Origin: Sandarakinorhabdus sp.
Lineage (GTDB): Bacteria > Pseudomonadota > Alphaproteobacteria > Sphingomonadales > Sphingomonadaceae
Assembly (NCBI GenBank): GCA_020692215.1
Contig: JAIMKW010000004.1
Location: 62,001-126,000, forward strand
DNA length: 64,000 nucleotides
Direction: 5' to 3'
The first letter of the stretch is position 1. The number at the start of each line of letters is the position of its first letter. Shown here piece after piece: positions 8,372 through 16,696 of this stretch. The position numbers and the translations under genes are program-made. The notes under the pieces were generated by a model. That model worked only from the letters and a program-made list of their open reading frames with translations, did no database searches and was not told the DNA's origin.

Positions 8372-9880
8372 TCAGCTTTCGAAATGGTCGGCGACCAGCT
8401 GGTCGATCAGCCTGACACCGAAGCCTGTCGCACCCTTGTCGTGCAGTGGCCCGGCCTTGGGCCGCCAGACGGCACCGGCGATGTCGATATGCGCCCATTC
8501 CACGCCTTCATCCACATAGCGCTGCAGGAACTGCGCTGCCGTGATGGAGCCGCCCTCGCGGCCGCTTACATTCTTCATGTCGGCGATGGTGCTGTCGATC
8601 ATCTGGTCATAGTGGCCGCCGGGTTCCGATAGCGGCTGCCGCCAGACAAGATCGTTGACGGCCTTGCCCGCAGCATCCAGCTTGGCCCACAGCGCATCGG
8701 AATTGCCGAATACACCAGCATAATGGTGCGCCAGGCTGATGATGACAGCGCCCGTCAGCGTGGCGAAATCAAGCATCACCTTGGGTTTGTAGGTTCGTTG
8801 CGTCCAGGTCATGCAATCGTTCAGCACCAGCCGCCCCTCGGCGTCGGTGTTCAGGATTTCGACTGTCTGGCCGCTCATGCTGGTCACGATGTCGCCCGGG
8901 CGCTGCGCATTGCCGTCGGGCATATTCTCCACCAGGCCACACACTCCCACCACGCGGGCCTTTGCCTTGCGGCCTGCCAGCGCCACCATGATGCCGGCAA
9001 CGGCACCAGCGCCGCCCATGTCCCACTTCATGTCTTCCATGCCCGGCCCGGGCTTCAGCGAAATGCCGCCCGTGTCGAACGTCACGCCCTTGCCCACCAG
9101 CGCCAGCGGCACGGCATCCGGGTTGCCGGTGCCGTTCCATTCCATAGCGATCAGCCGTGCGGGCCGCACAGAGCCTTGCGCTACGCCCAGCAACGATCCG
9201 GCACCCAGCTTCGCCAGGTCCTTCTCGTCCAGAACGGTCACCTTCACGCCCAGCGGCTCAACGGCCTTCTTCACCCGCTCCACGAAGCTCTCGGGGTAGA
9301 TCACATTGGCCGGCTCGGTGACAAGCTCCTTTGTGAAGGCCACGCCGGCCGCCACCTTCTGCAGCCGCTCGGAAAGCGCCTTGGCGGCGGGTGGCGCGCC
9401 TGCCAGCACCACCGATGCCAGCTTTGGCTTCTGCTCGTCCTTCAGCTTCGTGCGGTAGGTGTCCATCCGCCAGTTGCGCAGCTCCAGCCCATGCGCGAAG
9501 TGCGCGGCGGCAACATCGGTCCCAACGGCCAGATCCGCGATTCCGGAAAAATCGGCAACCACTTCTGGCTCCAGCGTCTGCACCTTGGCTGCAACTTCAC
9601 CACCCAGATCCTCGAACGTGCGGGCATCCGCCTTGGTCGCATCGCCGATCCCGGCCAGCAGAACACGGTTTGCCACCATGCCCGAAGGCGCCAGAATCTC
9701 CAGCACCTTGCCCTTCTTGCCGGTAAAGTTGGCGGCTTTCATCGCCTTGCCAAGCTGCCCGCCGGTTGCCGCTTCCACAGCCTGCGCCCCGGCCGAAAGC
9801 TGCCCGCCTTCGCCGACGAAGACCACCACGGCGGCCGAGCTTGTGCCATCACGCTGGGCAGTGAAACTTACGCTTGTCAT
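8372..9880 (-). CDS. pepA: Leucyl aminopeptidase (M17)
   Basis: 502 residues. The C-terminal M17 catalytic domain carries the family signature NTDAEGRLVL and the metal-binding elements KGVTFDTGGISLKPG and MKWDMGGAGAV. M17 enzymes are hexameric, two-metal cytosolic exopeptidases that release N-terminal Leu and other residues during peptide turnover. I chose the ATG at 9880 because GGGGAGAAT lies at good spacing upstream; the TTG just before it is not needed. Downstream, holC follows almost immediately, a neighbour pair common in proteobacteria. Confidence 0.97.
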   Translation of the reverse strand: MTSVSFTAQRDGTSSAAVVVFVGEGGQLSAGAQAVEAATGGQLGKAMKAANFTGKKGKVLEILAPSGMVANRVLLAGIGDATKADARTFEDLGGEVAAKVQTLEPEVVADFSGIADLAVGTDVAAAHFAHGLELRNWRMDTYRTKLKDEQKPKLASVVLAGAPPAAKALSERLQKVAAGVAFTKELVTEPANVIYPESFVERVKKAVEPLGVKVTVLDEKDLAKLGAGSLLGVAQGSVRPARLIAMEWNGTGNPDAVPLALVGKGVTFDTGGISLKPGPGMEDMKWDMGGAGAVAGIMVALAGRKAKARVVGVCGLVENMPDGNAQRPGDIVTSMSGQTVEILNTDAEGRLVLNDCMTWTQRTYKPKVMLDFATLTGAVIISLAHHYAGVFGNSDALWAKLDAAGKAVNDLVWRQPLSEPGGHYDQMIDSTIADMKNVSGREGGSITAAQFLQRYVDEGVEWAHIDIAGAVWRPKAGPLHDKGATGFGVRLIDQLVADHFES

Positions 9881-9904
9881 CAAATTCTCCCCGAAATGCG
9901 GCCT

Positions 9905-11245
9905 TCAGGACCGCATGGTTTCTTGAAATTGCAATGGCACGCCGAAGGGCGCGTCCGCCAGCCTGTTTTCCCACATGGCAGCCTTGCCGCGGATGATTGT
10001 GCCCACAGGCCGGCCCGTCAATTCCATGCCCGTGAAGGGCGACCATCCGGCGCGGCTGGCAAGCCCGCTTTCCTCGATCGTCCAGCGCGCCTTCAGGTCG
10101 ACAATGGTGAAATCCGCGTCGAACCCGGCCGCAATCCGGCCCTTGGCGATCAGCCCGAACAGGCGGACAGGCCCGTGCGCCATCAGATCCACCAGATGGG
10201 CCAGCGTCAGCCGGCCGTTTGCCACATGATCCAGCATCAAGGGAACGATGGTCTGAACGCCGGGCATGCCCGATGGCGTCGCGGGATATTCACCGCCCTT
10301 TTCCGCCAGCGTGTGCGGGGCATGATCCGATCCGATCACATCGGGCACGCCTTGCCCAAGCCAGTGCCACAGCCCGTCGCGGTGCCTGCCAGACCGGATC
10401 GGCGGGTTCATCTGCGCCAGAGTGCCCAGCCGGGGGTAGGCCTCTTCGCCCGCCAGGGTGAGATGTTGCGGCGTCACCTCCACCGAAGCGATATCCTTGT
10501 GCCCCGCCAGAAATTCCAGCTCCTGCGGTGTTGTCACATGCAGGATGTGCACGCGCCGCCTGGCTGCCCGCGCGGCCATCACTGCGCGCTTTGTTGCCAG
10601 CAGTGCGCTTTCATCGTCGCGCCACACCGGATGGCTCGCCGGGTCGCCCGCCACCCGCTCGCCCAGCCGCGCCTGCATGCGCTCCTCGTCTTCGGCGTGG
10701 ATCGCGACGCGGCGTTTGCCATGCTTCAGCACACGCAGCAGATTTTCATCATCGGCCACCAGCAGATCGCCGGTTGAGGCGCCCATGAAGATCTTGACGC
10801 CGCAGCAGCCGGGCATCATTTCCAGTTCGTCCAGCAGATGCGCGTTGCCGGCGGTTGCCCCCATGTAAAAGGCATGGTCGGTCCACATCCGGCCCTTTGC
10901 ACGGGCCAGCTTGTCTTCCATGGCGTCGGCCGTATCTGTCAGCGGCTTGGTGTTGGGCATTTCGAACACGCCCGTCACCCCGCCCAGAACGGCCGCTCGG
11001 GAGCCCGATTCCAGATCTTCCTTGTGCTCCAGTCCCGGCTCGCGGAAATGCACCTGCGTGTCGATGAGGCCGGGCAGGATGGTCAGTCCGGTGCAGTCGT
11101 GCACCTGTGCCGCATCGCCCTCGCCCCGGCGCAGGATCGCGGCGATCTTGCCGCCCGTTACCCCGATATCGCAGTCTGCGGGCCCGCCGGGCAGCCACAC
11201 ATTGCCATTGCGCCAGACGCTGTCGAACCTTGCGATAGAAGCCAT
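9905..11245 (-). CDS. pyrC: Dihydroorotase (class I type amidohydrolase)
   Basis: 446 residues of the cyclic amidohydrolase fold. Substrate and metal signatures are visible: DTQVHFREPG (about 61-70), EMPNTKP, KIFMGASTGDLL (carboxylated Lys region), ILHVTTP and GSDHAPH. Dihydroorotase closes carbamoyl aspartate to dihydroorotate in pyrimidine synthesis. The first His of the usual HxH metal pair is Gln here (QVH), a variant I recall from sphingomonad dihydroorotases, so I keep the name but note that the metal site differs from textbook class I enzymes. It is divergent from ygfZ with about 20 bp between starts, so the promoters must overlap the opposite coding ends. Confidence 0.85.
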   Translation of the reverse strand: MASIARFDSVWRNGNVWLPGGPADCDIGVTGGKIAAILRRGEGDAAQVHDCTGLTILPGLIDTQVHFREPGLEHKEDLESGSRAAVLGGVTGVFEMPNTKPLTDTADAMEDKLARAKGRMWTDHAFYMGATAGNAHLLDELEMMPGCCGVKIFMGASTGDLLVADDENLLRVLKHGKRRVAIHAEDEERMQARLGERVAGDPASHPVWRDDESALLATKRAVMAARAARRRVHILHVTTPQELEFLAGHKDIASVEVTPQHLTLAGEEAYPRLGTLAQMNPPIRSGRHRDGLWHWLGQGVPDVIGSDHAPHTLAEKGGEYPATPSGMPGVQTIVPLMLDHVANGRLTLAHLVDLMAHGPVRLFGLIAKGRIAAGFDADFTIVDLKARWTIEESGLASRAGWSPFTGMELTGRPVGTIIRGKAAMWENRLADAPFGVPLQFQETMRS

Positions 11246-11265
11246 GCCCTGTATCTAGTGCGCCC

Positions 11266-12069
11266 ATGTCCTGCTGTCACCTCGCCGACCGTATGATTCT
11301 CCGCCTGTCCGGCGCCGATGTTCGCCCTTTCCTGCAGGGCCTGCTGACGCAGGACGTCGATCGCCTGTCGGCCGACACCCCGCTTTATGCCGGGCTGCTG
11401 TCGCCGCAGGGCAAGGCGCTGTTTGCGCTGTTCCTGTTTGCCGATGGCGAGGATGTGCTGATCGATGTGGCAGCGAACCAGGCCGAAGCGCTGGCAAAGC
11501 GGCTGGCGATGTTCCGCATGCGCAAGCAGGTGGCAATCACGCCCGAGCCCGGCCTCATCGTCTGGCAGGCCTGGGGCGGCGCTGGCGGGCTGCCTCTCGA
11601 TCCGCGTTCGCCGCTCGCCGGAAGCCGCCATGTCGGGCCACCGGCGGCCATGCCCAGACAGACGGCAACGCCGGACCTGTGGCATGGCCAGCGCCTCGCG
11701 CTCGGCCTGCCCGACGCCGACGAGATCGGCAGCGATGATCTCCTCTGGCTGGAAACCAACGCCCGCGAACTGAACGGCGTGAGCTTTACCAAGGGCTGCT
11801 ACACCGGGCAGGAAAACACAGCGCGCATGCACCACCGCGATAAGCTCAGGAAACGCCTCCTTCCCATTCATCTGTCTGGCCCCAGCACCCCGGATGCAAA
11901 GCTGATGGCGGGCGACCGCCCTGCCGGAGAGTTGCGCGGCACGCGCCACGGCGATCTGCAGATGGCCCTGTTCCGCATGGAGCATCTGGATCAGCCGCTG
12001 AAGGTGGACGGCGCACCCGCCGAAGTGCTGCGGCCTGCGTGGCTTGTGCTGGAAACACCTGTAGGCTGA
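11266..12069 (+). CDS. ygfZ: Folate-binding YgfZ/CAF17-family protein
   Basis: 267 residues. The GcvT-like fold is recognisable by LRLSGADVRPFLQGLLTQDV at the N-terminus and the signature KGCYTGQEN (the YgfZ K-G-C-Y-x-G-Q-E box). YgfZ proteins use folate to help assembly or repair of certain iron-sulphur enzymes. The start at 11266 is an ATG; an in-frame ATG at 11293 is also possible and would remove nine residues. The gene stands alone, divergent from the dihydroorotase and convergent with the GFA-family gene. Confidence 0.9.
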   Translation: MSCCHLADRMILRLSGADVRPFLQGLLTQDVDRLSADTPLYAGLLSPQGKALFALFLFADGEDVLIDVAANQAEALAKRLAMFRMRKQVAITPEPGLIVWQAWGGAGGLPLDPRSPLAGSRHVGPPAAMPRQTATPDLWHGQRLALGLPDADEIGSDDLLWLETNARELNGVSFTKGCYTGQENTARMHHRDKLRKRLLPIHLSGPSTPDAKLMAGDRPAGELRGTRHGDLQMALFRMEHLDQPLKVDGAPAEVLRPAWLVLETPVG

Positions 12070-12132
12070 GCCTGCGGCGGGCAGGGGCAGGATTTTCCTG
12101 CACCCTCAAACAGTCAGAATGCCTGTGTCGGC

Positions 12133-12534
12133 TCAGGCCCTGAAGGCTTCAGCGTGCCTCTTGCCGGCATCGCCAATTTCATCCCATCCGGCCTTGGATC
12201 CCACCCAGATATGGTGCGCCACCCTCAGGGCCTCGTCACCGCCGGTCAGCAATCCAGCCGGAACGAACATGCGGGCTTCATCGTTCGGGCCAGGCAGAGG
12301 AGAGCCACAGATCCGGCAGAACCAGCTCTCCCAGTCGGCATCGGGCTTTTTCCAATGGGCGATCTGATCCTCTCCACGCAACCAGCGAAACACGGCCTTG
12401 TCGCTCAGCACGACAGCGATGCCGTTGCTGCCTGTGTATTTCCAACAGATCGAACAGTGGCAAACGAACACGTCCGACAGGCTGGCGTCGATCTCGAACG
12501 CCACTGCCCCACAATTGCATTGCCCCTGGGCCAT
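12133..12534 (-). CDS. GFA-family (DUF636) zinc-binding protein
   Basis: 133 residues with the Cys pattern of the glutathione-dependent formaldehyde-activating family: CNCG near the N-terminus, CHCSICW about 20 residues later, and CRICGSPL further on. These cysteines bind zinc. Few members have a proven reaction, so no specific detoxification role is claimed. Start chosen at ATG 12534, preceded by CAGGAGAG; a TTG 18 bp upstream is less likely. Confidence 0.85.
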   Translation of the reverse strand: MAQGQCNCGAVAFEIDASLSDVFVCHCSICWKYTGSNGIAVVLSDKAVFRWLRGEDQIAHWKKPDADWESWFCRICGSPLPGPNDEARMFVPAGLLTGGDEALRVAHHIWVGSKAGWDEIGDAGKRHAEAFRA

Positions 12535-12596
12535 TGCACTCTCCTGCCGCAAGGCGCCTGCCGAGGTAAACGGCCAGCACCCCTTTGAAGTCCCTG

Positions 12597-13484
12597 CTAT
12601 TCCGTCGCGATCTCCACAACCTTTCCGGCCAGTCCGCCAAGCTCGCCGATGACTTCGGCGATCTTCAGCGTCCGGTGGGCTTCGGCCACGTGCAGCACTT
12701 CGATCAGCTTGCCCTTGAAGGTGGCAACGCCCTTGCCTTGTGCCAGCGCTTCATGGTGCGCCGCGATCAGCCCCCGCGCATGCGCCACCTCGTCTGCCGA
12801 GGGCGAGAAGAGCCGGTTCACGGTTTCCAACTGGTCGGGATGGATGCAGGTTTTTCCATCGAAGCCGAATTCCACGGCCTGGCGCGTTTCCGCTTCCAGC
12901 CCGGCAGGGTCGCGGATGTCGGTGAAGACACCGTCGAATACCAGGATGCCCTCTGCGCGAGCCGCCAGGATCATCCGGCTGGCGGCATAGACAAGGGGCA
13001 GCCTGTCGGGCCCCGGCCTTGCGCGCAGGTCCTTGGTCAGGTCGGCAAAGCCCGCGATCAGCCCGGTGATGCCGGGAACGGCGGCAATCGCATCGGCCTG
13101 CAGCACTGCGCGCGGGGTTTCCACCAGCACCCACACGGGCTTGCCGCCCGCCAGCGCCACCGCCTGCGCCGCATCCGCTGCATTGTCCACCTTGGGCACC
13201 ACCAGCACATCAACGGTTGCGGCCGATACCGCCGCCAAATCCGCCTGTGCCCACGGCGTTCCCAGCCCGTTCACGCGGATGGCGATTTCCCGCTGGCCCC
13301 AGCCGCCCGCGTCCACGGCGGCCACCGCGGCAGCCCGCGCGCTGTCCTTGGCGTCTGGTGCAACTGCGTCTTCCAGATCGATGATCACGGTGTCCGCCGC
13401 AAGGCCGCGCGCCTTTTCGATCGCACGCGCGTTGGCGCCGGGCAGATACAGCACCGAACGGCGCGGGCGGAAATCATGGGTCAT
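12597..13484 (-). CDS. HpcH/HpaI aldolase / CoA-ester lyase (CitE-like)
   Basis: 295 residues. The TIM-barrel CoA-ester lyase family is shown by RRSVLYLPGANARAI at the N-terminus, DLEDAVAP (metal-binding Asp/Glu), KVDNAADA and ALVETPRAVL-like motifs, and a C-terminal GKTCIHPDQ. Members cleave malyl-CoA, citramalyl-CoA or citryl-CoA; the substrate cannot be told here. The start is ATG 13484, behind GCAGGAAAGC. The frame stays open upstream but runs through the intergenic tandem repeat, so that extension is rejected. Divergent from the stomatin gene. Confidence 0.88.
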   Translation of the reverse strand: MTHDFRPRRSVLYLPGANARAIEKARGLAADTVIIDLEDAVAPDAKDSARAAAVAAVDAGGWGQREIAIRVNGLGTPWAQADLAAVSAATVDVLVVPKVDNAADAAQAVALAGGKPVWVLVETPRAVLQADAIAAVPGITGLIAGFADLTKDLRARPGPDRLPLVYAASRMILAARAEGILVFDGVFTDIRDPAGLEAETRQAVEFGFDGKTCIHPDQLETVNRLFSPSADEVAHARGLIAAHHEALAQGKGVATFKGKLIEVLHVAEAHRTLKIAEVIGELGGLAGKVVEIATE

Positions 13485-13532
13485 CTGCGGCTTTCCTGCT
13501 TTCAATGGTGCAGGGTGCTTCCTATCTTCCGC

Positions 13533-13568
13533 GCAAGCAAAGGCAAGCAAAGGCAAGCAAAGGCAAGC
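13533..13568. repeat. 10-bp tandem repeat between divergent genes
   Basis: About 3.6 copies of CAAGCAAAGG-type units (AGGCAAGCAA at 13541-13550 and 13551-13560, with partial copies on both sides). It sits in the 118-bp gap between the divergent CoA-ester lyase and stomatin-family genes, so copy-number change could alter promoter spacing for either gene. Confidence 0.9.
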
Positions 13569-13602
13569 TGGCAACGGCAGCCGCAGGCAGGGAGAGACAT
13601 TC

Positions 13603-14580
13603 GTGGAAGGCATTATCTTCGCCGTCATTCTGGTGGTGCTCGCCGTGCTGGGCGTTGCGACCTCGGTGGTCACCGTAAAGCAGGGTTATGAATATACGCT
13701 GGAAAGGCTTGGCAAATACACCACGACCCTGAAGCCCGGCTTTTCGCTGATCGTGCCGTTCATCGATCGCATCGGCCACCGCATGAACATGATGGAGCAG
13801 GTGCTCGATATCCCCACGCAAGAAATCATCACGCGGGACAACGCTGTCGTGTCGGTCGATGGCGTGGTGTTCTACCAGGTGCTCGATGCCGCCAAGGCGG
13901 CCTATGAAGTCTCGAACCTCACTGCTGCCGTCACGGCGCTGACGCAGACGAACCTGCGCACCGTGATGGGCGCGCTCGATCTGGATGAAAGCCTTTCCAA
14001 GCGCGATGAAATCAATGCGCGTTTGCTGGCCGTGATCGACAACGCGACCGCGCCCTGGGGCCTGAAGGTGACGCGGGTGGAAGTGCGCGACATCCAGCCG
14101 CCAAACGATATCCAGAACGCCATGGCCCGGCAGATGAAGGCAGAGCGCGAAAAGCGCGCCGTCACGCTGGAGGCAGAAGGGCTTCGCGCAGCAGCCATCC
14201 TGAAGGCGGAAGGCGAAAAGCAGGCGCAGATCCTGGAAGCCGAAGGCCGGCGCGAAGCCGCCTTCCGCGATGCCGAAGCCCGCGAGCGCAGCGCCGAGGC
14301 TGAAGCGAATGCGACCGCCATGGTGTCCAAGGCCATCGCCGAAGGCGATCTGCAGGCGATCAACTATTTTGTGGCGCTGAAATACACCGAGGCGCTGACA
14401 AGCTTTGCAGCCTCGCCCAACGCGAAGACCATCTTCATGCCTCTGGAAGCCTCCAGCCTGATCGGCTCGGTCGGCGGCATAACCGAACTGGTGAAGGGGC
14501 TGGGCGATACGCCGCGGCCCGGTGGATCACCGCCGTCCGCCCCCGAGCCGCGGCCCGCAAGCCCGTGGAAGGGCGCCTGA
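13603..14580 (+). CDS. Stomatin/paraslipin (SPFH/band 7) membrane protein
   Basis: 325 residues. One N-terminal membrane helix (about residues 2-22) is followed by a band-7 domain (VKQGYEYTLERLGKY, KPGFSLIVPFIDRI, TQEIITRDNAVVSVDGVVFYQV) and a long Ala/Glu-rich coiled coil (about 170-250). This is the QmcA/paraslipin type that forms membrane-associated oligomers, often with a NfeD partner, which follows here in a TGATG overlap. Start chosen at GTG 13603 behind AGGGAGAGAC; reading further upstream would cross the repeat region and the divergent gene. Confidence 0.92.
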   Translation: MEGIIFAVILVVLAVLGVATSVVTVKQGYEYTLERLGKYTTTLKPGFSLIVPFIDRIGHRMNMMEQVLDIPTQEIITRDNAVVSVDGVVFYQVLDAAKAAYEVSNLTAAVTALTQTNLRTVMGALDLDESLSKRDEINARLLAVIDNATAPWGLKVTRVEVRDIQPPNDIQNAMARQMKAEREKRAVTLEAEGLRAAAILKAEGEKQAQILEAEGRREAAFRDAEARERSAEAEANATAMVSKAIAEGDLQAINYFVALKYTEALTSFAASPNAKTIFMPLEASSLIGSVGGITELVKGLGDTPRPGGSPPSAPEPRPASPWKGA

Positions 14581-15035
14581 TGGAGCCGCCCGCCTGGTCC
14601 TCGCCCTTCTTCACGGCCTGGGGCTGGCTTTCGCTTGCGGCCATCACCGCCGGGCTGGAGATCATCCTGCCCGGCGCGTTCATGATCTGGCTTTCGGCAG
14701 CAGCCCTTGCAACAGCCGTCACGGTCGGCATATTCGCCTTTGATTGGGGGTGGCAGCTTGTCACCTTCGCGGTCTTCGCGCTGGTGGCCGTGCTGGCATC
14801 GCAGCGCTGGAAGGCGCGCAATCCGATCGTCAGCGATGATCCGGCGCTGAACCGTCGCGGCATGCGCCTTGTGGGAGAAACGGTTGTCGTCGTGGACCCG
14901 ATCATCGGCGGCCATGGCCGGGTGAAGCTGGGGGATGGCGAGTGGATCGCCCGTGGCCCCGATGCACCGCTGGGCGCCCGGATGCGAATCACCGGGGCCG
15001 ATGGGGCGATCCTGAACGTCGAGCCCGACGCCTGA
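14580..15035 (+). CDS. NfeD-family membrane protein
   Basis: 151 residues. Two to three membrane helices (about residues 15-70) precede a C-terminal OB-fold-like domain (VGETVVVVDPIIGGHGRVKLGDGEW), the layout of short NfeD proteins. The ATG overlaps the stomatin stop codon (TGATG), so the two are translationally coupled and probably form one membrane complex. Its stop codon abuts the stop of the convergent siroheme-synthase-like gene (TGA directly followed by TCA). Confidence 0.92.
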   Translation: MEPPAWSSPFFTAWGWLSLAAITAGLEIILPGAFMIWLSAAALATAVTVGIFAFDWGWQLVTFAVFALVAVLASQRWKARNPIVSDDPALNRRGMRLVGETVVVVDPIIGGHGRVKLGDGEWIARGPDAPLGARMRITGADGAILNVEPDA

Positions 15036-15803
15036 TCAGCCAGCCTTTCGAAGCATAACCAGCAGGCCGGTTGCCTCCTCAGGAAAGCCGTCTCCGGCAA
15101 CCCGTGACGCATCCCTCCGCACCAGCGCCAGCACATCGGTGCCGATACCCTCGCCCACGATCACCAGATCAGCGCCTGCCATCAGGCGCAGCTGGCGCAG
15201 GGTCAGCGCGTCTGCACCATCCGGGCCGATCTCGATGATGGCCCTGCTCCCGGCGTTTGCCGCCTGCCCCTCAAGCGCCCGTGCAATCGCAGTCTCCGGG
15301 TTCGCCACTTCGTGCAATGGGTCCAGAGCGCCACCCGGCGCCAGTGCACCTGACCAGAAGGCGCGGCGCTCGGGCACGCTGCCATGCCGCGCTGCCACAG
15401 GCCGGCGCGCAGATTTGATGGCGGCCGCCAGCCCGCCAAGCCCGGCGGGTAACAGCAGCTCCAGCCGCTCCTTCAGCGCCTTTGCCAGGCTCGCCGAAGC
15501 GCCGCCGGTGCCGATGGCGACGACGACTGGCGAGCGGTCGATGATGGCGGGCACCGTGAAATCGCAAAGCGCTGGCTGGTCCACCACGTTCACGATCATG
15601 CCCAGCGCGCGCAATCGGGCGGCTTGTGCCTCGGCGCCATCTTCCATTGCAACGAAGGCCAGCTGCACACCCGGCGCGGGCTCGCGCACCACGATCCCGC
15701 CGGCTTCCTGCACCAGCCGGATCTTCGCATCTGCCGACTCGCCCTCGCCCAGCACCAGCACCTTGCGGCCTGAAAGGCGGTGGAACAGCGGCAGCGCCTC
15801 CAT
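15036..15803 (-). CDS. Siroheme synthase-like precorrin-2 dehydrogenase/ferrochelatase with short SUMT-like tail
   Basis: 255 residues. The N-terminal part matches the CysG precorrin-2 dehydrogenase/ferrochelatase module (LPLFHRLSGRKVLVLGEG, NVVDQPALCDFTVPAI, then VVVAIGTGGASASLAKALK). The C-terminal about 55 residues (IGPDGADALTLRQLRLMAG, then ARRD-like text) resemble only the opening of the uroporphyrinogen-III methyltransferase domain, so a full SUMT domain is missing. It would make siroheme from precorrin-2 for sulfite or nitrite reductase. It follows galU by 7 bp on the same strand and may be cotranscribed. Confidence 0.82.
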   Translation of the reverse strand: MEALPLFHRLSGRKVLVLGEGESADAKIRLVQEAGGIVVREPAPGVQLAFVAMEDGAEAQAARLRALGMIVNVVDQPALCDFTVPAIIDRSPVVVAIGTGGASASLAKALKERLELLLPAGLGGLAAAIKSARRPVAARHGSVPERRAFWSGALAPGGALDPLHEVANPETAIARALEGQAANAGSRAIIEIGPDGADALTLRQLRLMAGADLVIVGEGIGTDVLALVRRDASRVAGDGFPEEATGLLVMLRKAG

Positions 15804-15810
15804 CGTGCGG

Positions 15811-16677
15811 CTATTTCGGCAGGTTGGCGGTTAGCCAGGCGCGCACGGCGGGGCCCACATCCGCCCGCTCCAGCGCATAGGCGATGTTCGCGATCACATG
15901 CCCGGCCTTGTCGCCGCAATCATGGCGCACGCCTTCGAAGGCAAGGCCGTGGAACGGCTGCTTGCCGATCAGCTGTGCCATCGCGTCGGTCAGCTGGATT
16001 TCATTCCCCGCGCCGCGCTTCCCTTCCGACAGGATCGCCATCACCTCGGGTTGCAGGATATAGCGGCCGATGACGGCAAGGTTCGAAGGCGCGTCTGCAG
16101 GTTTCGGCTTTTCCACCAGCCCGGCCACTTCGGTGAGATTGCCTGCCGTTGCGCCGGGCGTGATGATGCCATAGCTGCCGGTGCGCTCGTGCGGCACCCG
16201 TTCAGCGGCAATCAGGTTGCCGCCCACCCTGGCATAGGCATCCACCATCTGCTTCAGGCAGCCGGGCTTTCCCTGCACCAGATCATCGGGAAGGATCACG
16301 GCAAAGGGCCGGTTCCCCACGATATGCCGCGCGCACCAAACCGCATGGCCAAGGCCCGCAGGCTCCTGCTGGCGCACATAGGCGATATCGCCCGGCGGCA
16401 GCTGCGTTTGGGAAAGGACGGCAAGTTCGGCCTCTTTCCCGCGCGCTTTCAGCATCGCTGTCAGCTCGCCGGCAACGTCGAAATAATCCTCAAGGCTCGC
16501 TTTGCCGCGCGCTGTCACGAACACCATCTGGCGGATGCCCGCCTCCAGCGCCTCATCCACCGCATATTGCAGCAGCGGCCGGTCGACGACGGGCAGCATC
16601 TCCTTGGGAACCGCCTTGGTGGCAGGCAGAAAACGGGTGCCCATGCCGCCAACCGGAAAAACTGCAATGTCGATCAT
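15811..16677 (-). CDS. galU: UTP-glucose-1-phosphate uridylyltransferase
   Basis: 288 residues, standard GalU length. The nucleotide-binding signature PVGGMGTRFLPATKAVPKE is at residues 7-25 (here GMGTRFLP rather than GLGTRFLP), followed by LPVVDRPLLQYAVDEA, FAVILPDDLV and GLVEKPKP. The enzyme makes UDP-glucose for surface polysaccharide and glycolipid synthesis in the cytosol. The gene lies 19 bp after lysA and 7 bp before the siroheme-synthase-like gene. Confidence 0.96.
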   Translation of the reverse strand: MIDIAVFPVGGMGTRFLPATKAVPKEMLPVVDRPLLQYAVDEALEAGIRQMVFVTARGKASLEDYFDVAGELTAMLKARGKEAELAVLSQTQLPPGDIAYVRQQEPAGLGHAVWCARHIVGNRPFAVILPDDLVQGKPGCLKQMVDAYARVGGNLIAAERVPHERTGSYGIITPGATAGNLTEVAGLVEKPKPADAPSNLAVIGRYILQPEVMAILSEGKRGAGNEIQLTDAMAQLIGKQPFHGLAFEGVRHDCGDKAGHVIANIAYALERADVGPAVRAWLTANLPK

Positions 16678-16696
16678 GCCCCGGATCCCTTCGAAA

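Noticed and set aside
8723..10777. Very long open frame (684 codons) on the + strand
   Set aside because: It lies antisense to pepA and the dihydroorotase, shows no domain or signature, and is the expected open shadow of GC-rich coding DNA.
13033..13602. N-terminal extension of the stomatin frame
   Set aside because: It crosses the CoA-ester lyase gene on the opposite strand and the tandem repeat; the GTG at 13603 with AGGGAGAGAC gives the normal membrane-anchor start.
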